13,263 nt of DNA from assembly GCA_002714195.1 (NCBI GenBank), contig PAWK01000074.1, positions 21,576 to 34,838 on the forward strand, read 5' to 3'. The notes under the pieces were generated by a model. It was given only the letters and a program-made list of their open reading frames with translations, did not search any database and was not told where the DNA came from. The DNA comes from Gammaproteobacteria bacterium (lineage in GTDB: Bacteria; Pseudomonadota; Gammaproteobacteria; Pseudomonadales; Pseudohongiellaceae). Of this stretch, positions 1 to 6,928 are shown piece after piece; positions within the stretch are counted from its first letter, which is position 1, and every line of letters begins with the position of its first letter. Both the position numbers and the translations under genes were made by a program.

Positions 1-1
1 G

Positions 2-1615
2 AGCGGAAACGAAGAAGTATTTAAACAGGACATTGCTTTGGAGGACGGAGAAATTATTGACGCGGCTTGTCTGAGCAAGGATCAATTAGAGAGCTTCCTC
101 GAGGAGGAAATTAACGATGCCAAGGAAAAGAATATTTTGTTTTCACTGCACTTAAAAGCAACGATGATGAAGGTCTCAGATCCAATAATTTTCGGGCATG
201 CGGTAAAAGTTTTTTTCAAGGATGTGTTTTCTAAATATGAACAAAAATTCATCGACCTTGGAGTCGACCCTAACAATGGGATCGGAGATGTTTACGCTAA
301 GATAAAGACTTTGCCAGACTCAGACAGAGAGGCGATTGAAGCAGACCTAAAGCGTTGTTATGAAGATCGTCCTGAGATGGCGATGGTAGACTCGGATAGA
401 GGGATAACTAACTTGCATGTTCCTAGTGATGTAATCATCGATGCATCGATGCCTGCGGCTTTAAGGACTTCCGGACAAATGTGGGCCCCTGATGGGAACC
501 TACATGACATGAAGGCTGTAATTCCAGACCGCTGCTATTCCGGAGTTTATCAAGAGGTAATTAAGTTCTGTAAAGCTAATGGTGCGTTTGATCCAGTAAC
601 CATGGGCAGCGTACCCAATGTGGGCTTGATGGCTCAAAAGGCCGAGGAGTACGGCTCGCATGATAAGACGTTTGAAGTCTCAAGGGACGGAACAATAAGT
701 ATTATTGATTCAGATGGAAAGATTTTGTTACAGCATACAGTCAAAAAAGGCGATATCTGGAGAATGTGCCAGGTAAAGGATGGGCCAATTCAAGACTGGA
801 TTAAACTTGCGGTTAACAGATCGCGAATTTCAAATATACCAGTTGTCTTCTGGTTAAACGCTGATCGTGCGCATGACTCTGAATTAATTAATAAACTAGA
901 AAAGTATCTTCCAAATTTTGATACTGAAGGGTTAGAGATTCACGTCAAAGCACCGGCCGAAGCAACGAGGTTCTCTCTAAATCGAATTAAAGAAGGCAGG
1001 GATACTATTTCTGCTACTGGGAATGTGTTGAGAGACTACTTAACTGACCTATTCCCAATTCTTGAATTAGGGACTAGCGCCAAAATGCTTTCTATTGTCC
1101 CACTTATGAATGGCGGCGGTCTTTTTGAGACAGGCGCTGGAGGCTCAGCTCCTAAACATGTGCAGCAATTTGAGAAGGAGAATCATCTTCGTTGGGACTC
1201 GTTAGGAGAATTTCTAGCCTTAGCAGCATCCTTGGAGCACTTAGCGAACCTCACCGATAGCTCAAAGGCAATGGTTTTGGCAGAAACTCTTGATAGGGCA
1301 ACCGGCGAATTCTTGAATCAAAATAAATCGCCCTCTCGAAAGGTAAACGAGTTAGATAATCGTGGATCTCATTTTTATCTTGCTCTGTATTGGGCGGAAG
1401 CTGTCGCGGAGCAGACGAAAGACATAGAGTTAAAAACAAGATTTCAAGGCTTAGCTACTGCGTTACGAAGTGCTGAGGAAAAAATTGTTGAAGAGCTAAA
1501 TTCGGCACAAGGGGTGGCCGTCGATGTTGGTGGGTACTATAAACCTGATTCAGTTAAGGCTTCTTCTGCGATGAGACCTAGTTCGACTTTTAATGAGATT
1601 CTCGCTAATCATTAA
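2..1615 (+). CDS. icd: Monomeric NADP-dependent isocitrate dehydrogenase, 5'-truncated by window edge
   Basis: Oxidises isocitrate to 2-oxoglutarate and CO2 with NADP+ in the cytoplasmic TCA cycle. The frame is open from base 2 with no stop, so the gene begins outside the window; the TTG at 38 is only an internal codon. About 537 codons are visible. The monomeric family is about 740 residues, so roughly the first 200 are missing. Recognisable family stretches are [75 protein letters not shown] and [11 protein letters not shown]. The last is the region that supplies metal-binding aspartates in the Azotobacter enzyme. The reading frame is intact to TAA at 1613-1615. It is unrelated in sequence to the dimeric Icd of E. 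coli. No good terminator is visible in the 66 bases before the convergent gene at 1682. Confidence 0.95.
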   Translation, partial: SGNEEVFKQDIALEDGEIIDAACLSKDQLESFLEEEINDAKEKNILFSLHLKATMMKVSDPIIFGHAVKVFFKDVFSKYEQKFIDLGVDPNNGIGDVYAKIKTLPDSDREAIEADLKRCYEDRPEMAMVDSDRGITNLHVPSDVIIDASMPAALRTSGQMWAPDGNLHDMKAVIPDRCYSGVYQEVIKFCKANGAFDPVTMGSVPNVGLMAQKAEEYGSHDKTFEVSRDGTISIIDSDGKILLQHTVKKGDIWRMCQVKDGPIQDWIKLAVNRSRISNIPVVFWLNADRAHDSELINKLEKYLPNFDTEGLEIHVKAPAEATRFSLNRIKEGRDTISATGNVLRDYLTDLFPILELGTSAKMLSIVPLMNGGGLFETGAGGSAPKHVQQFEKENHLRWDSLGEFLALAASLEHLANLTDSSKAMVLAETLDRATGEFLNQNKSPSRKVNELDNRGSHFYLALYWAEAVAEQTKDIELKTRFQGLATALRSAEEKIVEELNSAQGVAVDVGGYYKPDSVKASSAMRPSSTFNEILANH

Positions 1616-1681
1616 GAATAGAGTTTTTCTGCTCGTTAAAATTGCGAGTATTATATCTAGATAACTTTCTAATGGGAGTAA

Positions 1682-2116
1682 TTAACCTCGTCGAGAAACT
1701 AGGATTCCGAATTCATCAATTTCGATAAGTACACGCTCGAAAGAAGAAATATCTATCGGGGGGGCTTCTGAATCATCGTGTTGTGCAAATACAAATGTCC
1801 TAAGTGAATCAACACCTCTTTGGGGTAAGCTTACTGTCTGGGAATCAAAGCCCTGAGGGATAAAGACGCTGACTAAGTCTATTTTGTCACCAGCCTCTGA
1901 AATAAAACGTCTTTGATTTGAATACCAAGCGGTTTTTGTTGATGGAAATTCATCTAAGATTTCTTGGTCATAAACAAAAACAATATCTACTTGTGTGATT
2001 ATGATCGCATTAGGGTCTAATCTAGACGAGATGTATATAGAATTTACTTCACCAGAGCTAGCTTGAGAAAAGAGAGCAGCAAATAAAAGTGCTGTCGTAT
2101 ATTTATAACTAATCAT
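1682..2116 (-). CDS. Small secreted protein of unknown function (144 aa)
   Basis: I do not recognise a named family. Residues 1-21 (MISYKYTTALLFAALFSQAS then SG) look like a signal peptide, so the mature protein of about 120 residues should be periplasmic. It has no cysteine and no further membrane segment. The body alternates short hydrophobic strands (ITQVDIVFVYD, IDLVSVFIPQG, LRTFVFAQ, ERVLIEIDEFGILV), suggesting a small beta-rich fold. The frame can be opened upstream to 2200, but that extension reads through the terminator hairpin at 2157-2189 and puts 28 charged or polar residues before the signal peptide, so the ATG at 2114-2116 is chosen. Its ribosome site is weak (AAGAGA, rather distant). 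It lies downstream of the gene ending at 2213 on the same strand but is separated from it by that terminator, so it may have its own weak promoter or depend on read-through. Confidence 0.6.
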   Translation of the reverse strand: MISYKYTTALLFAALFSQASSGEVNSIYISSRLDPNAIIITQVDIVFVYDQEILDEFPSTKTAWYSNQRRFISEAGDKIDLVSVFIPQGFDSQTVSLPQRGVDSLRTFVFAQHDDSEAPPIDISSFERVLIEIDEFGILVSRRG

Positions 2117-2156
2117 AGTTCGAAAGAAATATCTCTTGGAATTCAAATTACAGTTC

Positions 2157-2189
2157 AAAAAAAAGGCCAGCAGATTTCTCGTGCTGGCC
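2157..2189 (-). terminator. Rho-independent terminator of the 2213-3223 gene
   Basis: On the minus strand an 8-bp perfect stem, GGCCAGCA (2189-2182) with TGCTGGCC (2172-2165), closes a 9-base loop and is followed directly by eight T residues (2164-2157). It begins 24 bases after the stop codon of the upstream minus-strand gene. Its position rules out the longer start for the gene at 1682-2116. Confidence 0.9.
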
Positions 2190-2212
2190 CTCATTATCAC
2201 TCCGATTATGGC

Positions 2213-3223
2213 TTAGTTTTCTTCAGTCTCAACCACACCTGTCTCTGACTTGGGGCTCCCATCTCCATTGTTGCCTAGAGCCTCTTGATACCTCCATCCG
2301 GCCAGGATACCTACTAAACCGTGATTGCCTTCATGGCAAGCATACTCATAGATAGGATCTGTTGATGCACGTAGTGGGAATTTGGCTGACCAAGGTTCAT
2401 CCCAGGAGAGAGGATCGTTTACTGTAAAGTCATATTCCAACGTAGACTCGTCAATTCGCTTTATGCGCTCCTCCACTACCGCTTGCTTGGACATTCCACG
2501 TAAGTTGTAATCGTGGTACCAATTTTCAGTATGGATCACAAGGGTATCTCCTTCCCAGTAAGCTACAGAGTCCCCTTCCCACTTCAGCTGCTTGGTATTG
2601 TGCTCACTATCTAACCGGATTATCCGCGCCGAGTGCACCATCTCATTTAAGATCATAATCTGATCTTTTGTTTGCACAATTTGCATGTTGTTATTGTAAG
2701 AGCCGGGAATCATTGGAGGGCCTGCTACGAATCCAACTAGACAGCGATCCACTGTTGTTCGCCCTTCGGGTCCAGCACTTTCAAATACCATTTGTCCATA
2801 TGTCGAGCGTCGTTCCCTGCCTGCTGCGTTCACTTGTGGCATTCTCCCATTGGGAGGGTCATAGATTAAACTGGTTCTGCGGTCCGCTACTGTATTTTCG
2901 CCGCGCTCGTACCAGAAGTTATTGTATGAAATTACGCCAGGTGGGTAACCAGCTCCCCCAACCGAATCAATAATAAGGTCCCTATTCTGACGCCTAAGTT
3001 CAAATTGCTCCCACTCTGCTGCCTGCTCTGGAGTAAGGGTTTCGAGATGCTCCAACTCTCTGGGTCTATTAAGGGGCGTAATAGTCCTAAAGGTATAAGT
3101 ACCTTGCAGATCGGGATGACCGAACTCCGTTTTAGCAAAGTTATCTGTTTGACCTAAGGTCATAGGCGCGAGTAAAACGCTTAGCAGGGCCATAGACGCT
3201 TTGGTAAGGGCTCTTTTTTCCAT
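2213..3223 (-). CDS. Conserved secreted protein of unknown function (336 aa)
   Basis: Function unknown. It matches from memory a large uncharacterised family common in Acidobacteria and some marine Gammaproteobacteria. Family-like stretches are HPDLQGTYTFRTITPLNRP near the N-terminus, IYDPPNGRMP, YNNNMQIVQTKDQIMILNEM, YWEGDTLVIHTENW, IYEYACHEGNHG and a closing GILAGWR. Residues 1-24 (MEKRALTK, then a hydrophobic stretch ending PMTLG) form a signal peptide, so it acts in the periplasm or outside. There are two cysteines, one in DRCLVGF and one in YACHEGNHG, which could pair. The start is ATG at 3221-3223, preceded by a strong GGAGG with 6-base spacing. The TTG at 3233 overlaps that ribosome site and is rejected. 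A strong terminator follows at 2157-2189, so it is probably transcribed alone. I see no enzyme active-site signature. Confidence 0.85.
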   Translation of the reverse strand: MEKRALTKASMALLSVLLAPMTLGQTDNFAKTEFGHPDLQGTYTFRTITPLNRPRELEHLETLTPEQAAEWEQFELRRQNRDLIIDSVGGAGYPPGVISYNNFWYERGENTVADRRTSLIYDPPNGRMPQVNAAGRERRSTYGQMVFESAGPEGRTTVDRCLVGFVAGPPMIPGSYNNNMQIVQTKDQIMILNEMVHSARIIRLDSEHNTKQLKWEGDSVAYWEGDTLVIHTENWYHDYNLRGMSKQAVVEERIKRIDESTLEYDFTVNDPLSWDEPWSAKFPLRASTDPIYEYACHEGNHGLVGILAGWRYQEALGNNGDGSPKSETGVVETEEN

Positions 3224-3282
3224 TGGAACCTCCAAATCTTGTTCTAATGTTTGAATATGGTCGGAAAAATTTTAGTTTTATG

Positions 3283-3311
3283 AAATTACGCAGAATCATC
3301 GAATTTTTCAA
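3283..3311 (-). promoter_or_regulatory. Possible sigma-70 promoter for the 2213-3223 gene
   Basis: On the minus strand TTGAAA (3311-3306), a 17-base spacer, then TAATTT (3288-3283). The -35 is good and the -10 poor. It would leave a leader of about 50 bases before the ATG at 3223. The surrounding 224-base gap is AT-rich, so a chance match is possible. Confidence 0.25.
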
Positions 3312-3395
3312 GCTAAAATTAGTCACCAATTGTTTCAATTGTATCATAAAACCATGAATCTAGGGGGTGCCTAGCTCGGGGTCTGGTTTAGTAAA

Positions 3396-3424
3396 TTGAA
3401 TTGCGGCCTTGGCTGGTTTATGCT
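3396..3424 (+). promoter_or_regulatory. Possible sigma-70 promoter for the UnbU-like/SUMF1-like operon
   Basis: TTGAAT (3396-3401), a 17-base spacer and TATGCT (3419-3424), each matching four of six consensus bases. Transcription would start near 3431, about 30 bases ahead of the ATG at 3460. No other credible promoter is seen in front of this gene pair. Confidence 0.35.
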
Positions 3425-3459
3425 TTGAAACCCTCAGAAGTAGTTGAAATGGTTCGATT

Positions 3460-5106
3460 ATGGCTCCCAAAGCTAGGCGAAAAAGCAGAAATCACGCCAC
3501 AGGCATAAGTCACTCTAACTCTAACTCGATGAATCAAAGCATTGAGTTTTTTGCAACTGATGTGAAGCTTCCAGCAGCTCTCATAATCGGGTTAGCTGCA
3601 TTAGTTCTGTTGCCAAGGATACAAACTAATGAGGTACTAATATGGTCTTTTATGGCTGCCGCCGCATTTCTCGGACTTTGGCTCGTATATCTGCTGTCTC
3701 GGTGTCAAGAAGAGAGGGACACTTACTCGTTTGAAATTGTTTTAAGGCCTCAACACTACATCCAGGCATGTGTTCAATTCAGCGTCTACGCCTATTGGGG
3801 GTATCACTGGGAGTTAGTGCCAGGTTCAGGCATAAGGCCGGTCTACGATCATGCTCTTTTAATGTTAGGGCAAATTATTTTTGCTTATGCCTTCGGCATA
3901 TTACTTTCTTGGTCACGACAGCAAAAATATATTCTAGGTTTTGGGCCGATTCCAATCATATTCAGCGTAAATCTATTCCTCTGGTTTCGAGATGACTGGT
4001 TCTATATGCAATTTTTGATGATTGCATTGGGTTTTATGGGTAAAGAGTACATACGTTGGAACAGGGATGGCCGTAGCATGCACATTTTTAATCCTTCCGC
4101 GTTCGCACTTGGGTTATTTTCTTTGGTGCTGATTCTGACTAACACTACCCATTTAACTTGGGGGCAAGAAATAGCCTCAACTCTGACCCTAGCTCCGAAT
4201 ATTTATACCTTTCTATTCTTGATTGGTTTGGTGGTAATGTATTTCTTCTCAATAACTTTAGTTGCTGGAATGGCGGCTATATCTTTGTTTGCGCTGAGTA
4301 CCGTTTATAGCGTGTTTGCAGGGGTACCTTACTTTCTTGATTCTGAAATTCCAGCAGCCGTTTTTCTGGGGCTTCACTTGCTCGTTACGGACCCGTCCAC
4401 ATCCCCGCGCACAGCATTAGGAAAACTGATATTCGGGATGTTGTATGGTTGTGGAGTATTTGTTCTCTATACCTTGCTTGGCGTACTGGGAGCGCCAACT
4501 TTTTATGACAAACTATTGTGTGTGCCGATTTTAAATCTTAGCGTGATTGCTATAGATAACATAGTCCGATCAGTGCGCTCAGAGAACTTGCTGAACGTAT
4601 GGAAACAAAACTGGATGAGCGGCCGCGCAAATATCGCTCATATGATTTGCTGGGTAGTAATCTTTGGTTCAATGTCTGTGCTAGGGAAAACAGATGGTCA
4701 ACATACGGGCGACAGCCTGCCCTTCTGGCAACAGGCTTGCGCGAACGAGCTGCCCAATGCTTGTGAGCGTCTTGTGCAACTAGAAAGTACATACTGTGGA
4801 GACAATGCAGCTTGGGCTTGCAATGAGCTCGGTATCAAATACAGAAATGGTCGTATCGTTGGGCCAGAGAGTGATCGTGCTAACACTTATTTTCAGCGCG
4901 CGTGCGAACTTAAATTTAAAGCGGCCTGTCTGAACTTGTTGCATCCTGACTTAGTACTCAGTGATGATCCTCATGAGCTCGATTTAAGACTTCTGTTGCG
5001 GGAGGGCGGTAGGAATTTAATGGACGAGCCGATAGAAAATCTTTATGGAAAAGCTTGTAGTCATAGCTGGGACTTTGCTTGTAAGTCAACACGAAGCAGA
5101 TTATGA
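3460..5106 (+). CDS. UnbU/RnfD-NqrB-like multi-span membrane protein with Sel1-like cysteine-paired tail (548 aa)
   Basis: Probable membrane electron-transfer-type protein; the actual reaction is unknown. Residues about 35-410 hold around ten hydrophobic segments. HIFNPSAFALGLFSLVLI (208-225) and LLVTDPSTSPRTALGKLIFG (307-326) match from memory the RnfD/NqrB superfamily and most closely the UnbU proteins named after enediyne clusters. I see no S-G-A-T type motif where NqrB and RnfD carry covalent FMN. After the last span (about 392-408), residues 420-548 form a soluble tail with four cysteine pairs of identical spacing, C427/C435, C446/C454, C482/C490 and C533/C541. This CX7C pattern is that of disulfide-linked Sel1-like (Hcp) repeats, which implies a periplasmic tail. 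The first 24 residues are basic and polar. No clear ribosome site precedes ATG 3460, and Met24 (3529) is an alternative start. The stop overlaps the next start (ATGA), so the two are translationally coupled. Confidence 0.8.
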   Translation: MAPKARRKSRNHATGISHSNSNSMNQSIEFFATDVKLPAALIIGLAALVLLPRIQTNEVLIWSFMAAAAFLGLWLVYLLSRCQEERDTYSFEIVLRPQHYIQACVQFSVYAYWGYHWELVPGSGIRPVYDHALLMLGQIIFAYAFGILLSWSRQQKYILGFGPIPIIFSVNLFLWFRDDWFYMQFLMIALGFMGKEYIRWNRDGRSMHIFNPSAFALGLFSLVLILTNTTHLTWGQEIASTLTLAPNIYTFLFLIGLVVMYFFSITLVAGMAAISLFALSTVYSVFAGVPYFLDSEIPAAVFLGLHLLVTDPSTSPRTALGKLIFGMLYGCGVFVLYTLLGVLGAPTFYDKLLCVPILNLSVIAIDNIVRSVRSENLLNVWKQNWMSGRANIAHMICWVVIFGSMSVLGKTDGQHTGDSLPFWQQACANELPNACERLVQLESTYCGDNAAWACNELGIKYRNGRIVGPESDRANTYFQRACELKFKAACLNLLHPDLVLSDDPHELDLRLLLREGGRNLMDEPIENLYGKACSHSWDFACKSTRSRL

Positions 5107-6065
5107 GTGAAGAAGATTTGGAGTCTTCTCATCAACATAGAAAGAAAGTACCAGGTCGCACAATTGGATTTTCGGTGATGAGCGCGATTATTTTCTTTGT
5201 TTCGATATGGATGGTGATTCAAGGTAACAATGAGGCATCACCGGATTTGAGTAACCCATCCAGCTTCGAAAATTTCGGTGATTCTTTGTCAGTTGAGTTG
5301 CGTCTTCCAAACGCACCGCTTTTAGGGTTTGTCGAGGTAGAGGCTAGCGAGTTTGTAATGGGTAGCAACCCAGCGCTGGATCGGCTGGCATACGAAAATG
5401 AGCGCTGGTCCAGTCGCCAAAGACAAGGAGAGGTATATTTGCCATCCTTCTATATAAGCCGATACGAAACTACGATAGCTCAGTTTGGTGTTTATGCAGA
5501 GGAGGTTGGCCTTGATCTAGAGCAGATCGAGTTAGCTGGCTCTCCTGATTTTGCGGCACATAATATTACGTGGTCCGATGCTGTTGGGTATGCGGGCTGG
5601 TTAGATTCTAAGCTCCGGTCTTCTCCCTCCACGCCCGAAAAACTTAAAACCATTCTTGATGGTGGAGGTCGAGTGACTCTTCCCTCTGAAGCAGAGTGGG
5701 AGAAAGCAGCGCGCGGTACAGACGGGCGAATATTTCCGTGGGGTTCTCAGCCAACTTCTGACTTCGCAAATTTTAATACTGGCGAGATCCATTCTGTTGG
5801 ATCAAAGTCTTGTAGCGAATGCGCATATGGGCTCGCTGACATGGCGGGGAATGTTTGGGAATTCACTCGTAGTCCCCTGCAAGATTACCCTTATGATCCT
5901 GAAGATGATCTTGAAAACCTATCCGAAGATGCTCTTTGGGTAATGCGTGGGGGGTCTTTCGCAGACTCCATAAATAATGTTCGAACAGCCGTACGGGGCG
6001 CTGTGGATCCGGGTGTCCGCAGTAGCACAATTGGGTTTCGGGTGGCCATAAGCACAGCTCAATAG
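5103..6065 (+). CDS. Membrane-anchored SUMF1/FGE-fold protein lacking FGE cysteines (320 aa)
   Basis: Formylglycine-generating-enzyme fold, function unassigned. Residues 1-19 are charged and cytoplasmic, 20-39 are a single membrane anchor, and 73-317 are the SUMF1 domain in the periplasm. Domain signatures in order: FVMGS (84-88), FYISRYETTIAQF (116-128), ITWSDAVGYAGWL (155-167), RVTLPSEAEWEKAARG (190-205), FPWG (211-214), GLADMAGNVWEFT (243-255), MRGGSFADS (281-289), then GFRVA (311-315). In true FGE two cysteines follow the GGS motif; here residues 282-298 contain none, so the sulfatase-maturing copper chemistry is unlikely. The only cysteines, C237 and C240, form a CxxC in an insertion just before GLADMAGN. 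It starts inside the stop of the UnbU-like gene (4-base overlap), so the products are probably made in step and may bind each other. A structural or ligand-binding role, as in other non-catalytic SUMF1 proteins, is possible. Confidence 0.88.
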   Translation: MSEEDLESSHQHRKKVPGRTIGFSVMSAIIFFVSIWMVIQGNNEASPDLSNPSSFENFGDSLSVELRLPNAPLLGFVEVEASEFVMGSNPALDRLAYENERWSSRQRQGEVYLPSFYISRYETTIAQFGVYAEEVGLDLEQIELAGSPDFAAHNITWSDAVGYAGWLDSKLRSSPSTPEKLKTILDGGGRVTLPSEAEWEKAARGTDGRIFPWGSQPTSDFANFNTGEIHSVGSKSCSECAYGLADMAGNVWEFTRSPLQDYPYDPEDDLENLSEDALWVMRGGSFADSINNVRTAVRGAVDPGVRSSTIGFRVAISTAQ

Positions 6066-6114
6066 CTACTTGGTCTTTTATTTTCCTTCTTAAAGCAAAT
6101 TCTGAGTATGCAGA

Positions 6115-6126
6115 AAGATTAATCTT
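6115..6126. repeat. Perfect 12-bp palindrome AAGATTAATCTT
   Basis: A self-complementary 12-mer without spacer lies 50 bases after the SUMF1-like gene and about 100 bases before the DUF6249-like gene. It has no T-tract, so it does not look like an intrinsic terminator. A protein-binding site is possible; chance is also possible in AT-rich sequence. Confidence 0.4.
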
Positions 6127-6153
6127 GTTAAGCCGGGTGTATTTCTCGCAAAT

Positions 6154-6202
6154 AATGTAACCTTTACTTAACCTTAGGAAAATGATAAGTTTGCGTTACA
6201 TT
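6154..6202 (+). promoter_or_regulatory. Inverted repeat AATGTAAC...GTTACATT, candidate operator
   Basis: AATGTAAC at 6154-6161 is repeated as its exact reverse complement GTTACATT at 6195-6202, with 33 bases between. The match weakly extends outward into flanking A/T. The right arm ends just before the AGGAGG ribosome site of the gene at 6224, and the interval probably contains the promoter. This is a plausible pair of half-sites for the XRE regulator encoded second in the operon, allowing autoregulation by looping or paired dimers. The link to that regulator is inference. Confidence 0.45.
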
Positions 6203-6223
6203 TTTAGGAGGGGGTGATAGTTT

Positions 6224-6637
6224 ATGACACCAGAAATAGAGTATTTAATTTACCTAATACCAGTGATTACCATCCTGGCAGGTATCATAATTACGGTATC
6301 GTCATTCATTTTGATATATTTTAAAGAGAAAGGTAAACAAGAGACTATTGTAGAAATAAGCAAGAATATGGACGATCCTTCAAGATTGGAGGACTTGATC
6401 AATATTTTAGAAGATAGCAAGAAGAAAGAACCATTAGATTATAGAAGGACTGGAGTGATAAGTGTTTTTGTTGGTTTGGGTCTTTTCCTTCTGGGATTCG
6501 TTGCGCTAGGGGTAATCTTGGAAGGTGTTGGGCTCCTGGTTGGTGCCATCGGGGTGGGGCAAATAATTGCCGGATATCTCTACCCAAACACAAGCGAAGA
6601 ACTAACAGACGCAGTCGAGAAATTTGAAGAGCGATAA
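6224..6637 (+). CDS. Small membrane protein, DUF6249-like (137 aa)
   Basis: Function unknown; the pattern recalls DUF6249 proteins. Segment about 7-33 (IPVITILAGIIITVSSFILI) is the first span. Residues 34-75 are a charged cytoplasmic-type linker (ISKNMDDPSRLEDLINILED, then KKKEPLDYRRTG). Residues 76-118 are glycine-rich and hydrophobic, enough for two spans. The end (SEELTDAVEKFEER) is acidic. The start ATG is preceded by a very strong purine-rich ribosome site (AGGAGGGGGTGA at 6206-6217), suggesting efficient translation. The next gene starts 3 bases after the stop, so the two form an operon. Pairing a small membrane protein with a DNA-binding regulator suggests an envelope-sensing or regulator-holding role, but no experiment is known to me. 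Confidence 0.8.
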   Translation: MTPEIEYLIYLIPVITILAGIIITVSSFILIYFKEKGKQETIVEISKNMDDPSRLEDLINILEDSKKKEPLDYRRTGVISVFVGLGLFLLGFVALGVILEGVGLLVGAIGVGQIIAGYLYPNTSEELTDAVEKFEER

Positions 6638-6640
6638 AAC

Positions 6641-6853
6641 GTGAGTAAGAATCACAAAAATCTTCTTAATAATTTGAAGCAACTTAGAACGTCGGCAGGT
6701 ATTACTCAACAAGAACTCTCTGACAGTGCGGAAGTTTCGAGAAAAAGTATAAATGCTATTGAAAACGGTATCTATGTTCCCTCGACTGTTCTTGCGCTAA
6801 AAATCGCGAAGACCCTTAATTGCTCTATTGAGGACTTATTCCAGTTACCCTGA
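6641..6853 (+). CDS. Small XRE-family helix-turn-helix regulator (70 aa)
   Basis: The whole protein is one HTH_3/XRE (Cro/cI-type) DNA-binding domain. LKQLRTSAGITQQELSDSA (12-30) gives helices 1-2, EVSRKSINAIENGIYVPS (31-48) the recognition helix and following turn, and TVLALKIAKTLNCSIEDLF (49-67) the last helices. It is the short stand-alone type with no sensor domain, usually a dimeric repressor or regulator. The start is GTG at 6641, 3 bases after the stop of the membrane protein gene; the ribosome site is weak, so translational coupling is likely. A terminator follows at 6891. The inverted repeat upstream of the operon is a natural candidate for its own operator. Confidence 0.9.
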   Translation: MSKNHKNLLNNLKQLRTSAGITQQELSDSAEVSRKSINAIENGIYVPSTVLALKIAKTLNCSIEDLFQLP

Positions 6854-6890
6854 GTCTTTCATTAAGGTAGCAATCGGGGTTTCATAGTCA

Positions 6891-6915
6891 GGGAGGGCTT
6901 GCTGCCCCCCTTTTT
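6891..6915 (+). terminator. Rho-independent terminator of the DUF6249/XRE operon
   Basis: GGGAGGGC (6891-6898) pairs with GCCCCCC plus the following T (6904-6911), with one A/C mismatch, around the 5-base loop TTGCT. A T5 tract (6911-6915) follows. It starts 38 bases after the XRE stop. The reverse strand has no T-run, so it should act mainly on plus-strand transcripts. Confidence 0.85.
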
Positions 6916-6928
6916 GAAGCGATCTAAT

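Noticed and set aside
38..40. TTG start for the isocitrate dehydrogenase frame
   Set aside because: The frame continues without stop to the window edge, and the codons before it still read as family sequence; the gene is simply truncated.
1636..1652. CTCG/CGAG hairpin after the isocitrate dehydrogenase gene
   Set aside because: Only a 4-bp stem with no T-tract on either strand; not a convincing terminator.
2117..2200. N-terminal extension of the small secreted protein to 2200
   Set aside because: It reads through a terminator hairpin with eight T residues and displaces the signal peptide.
2668..2973. 101-codon plus-strand frame inside the secreted unknown gene
   Set aside because: Antisense shadow of a frame with strong family motifs.
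3233..3235. TTG start for the 2213-3223 gene
   Set aside because: It overlaps the GGAGG ribosome site that serves the ATG at 3223.
3460..4700. Calling the membrane protein a true NqrB or RnfD subunit, or evidence of an enediyne cluster
   Set aside because: No covalent-flavin motif is seen, no other Nqr/Rnf subunit is present, and no polyketide synthase gene is in view; only superfamily resemblance is supported.
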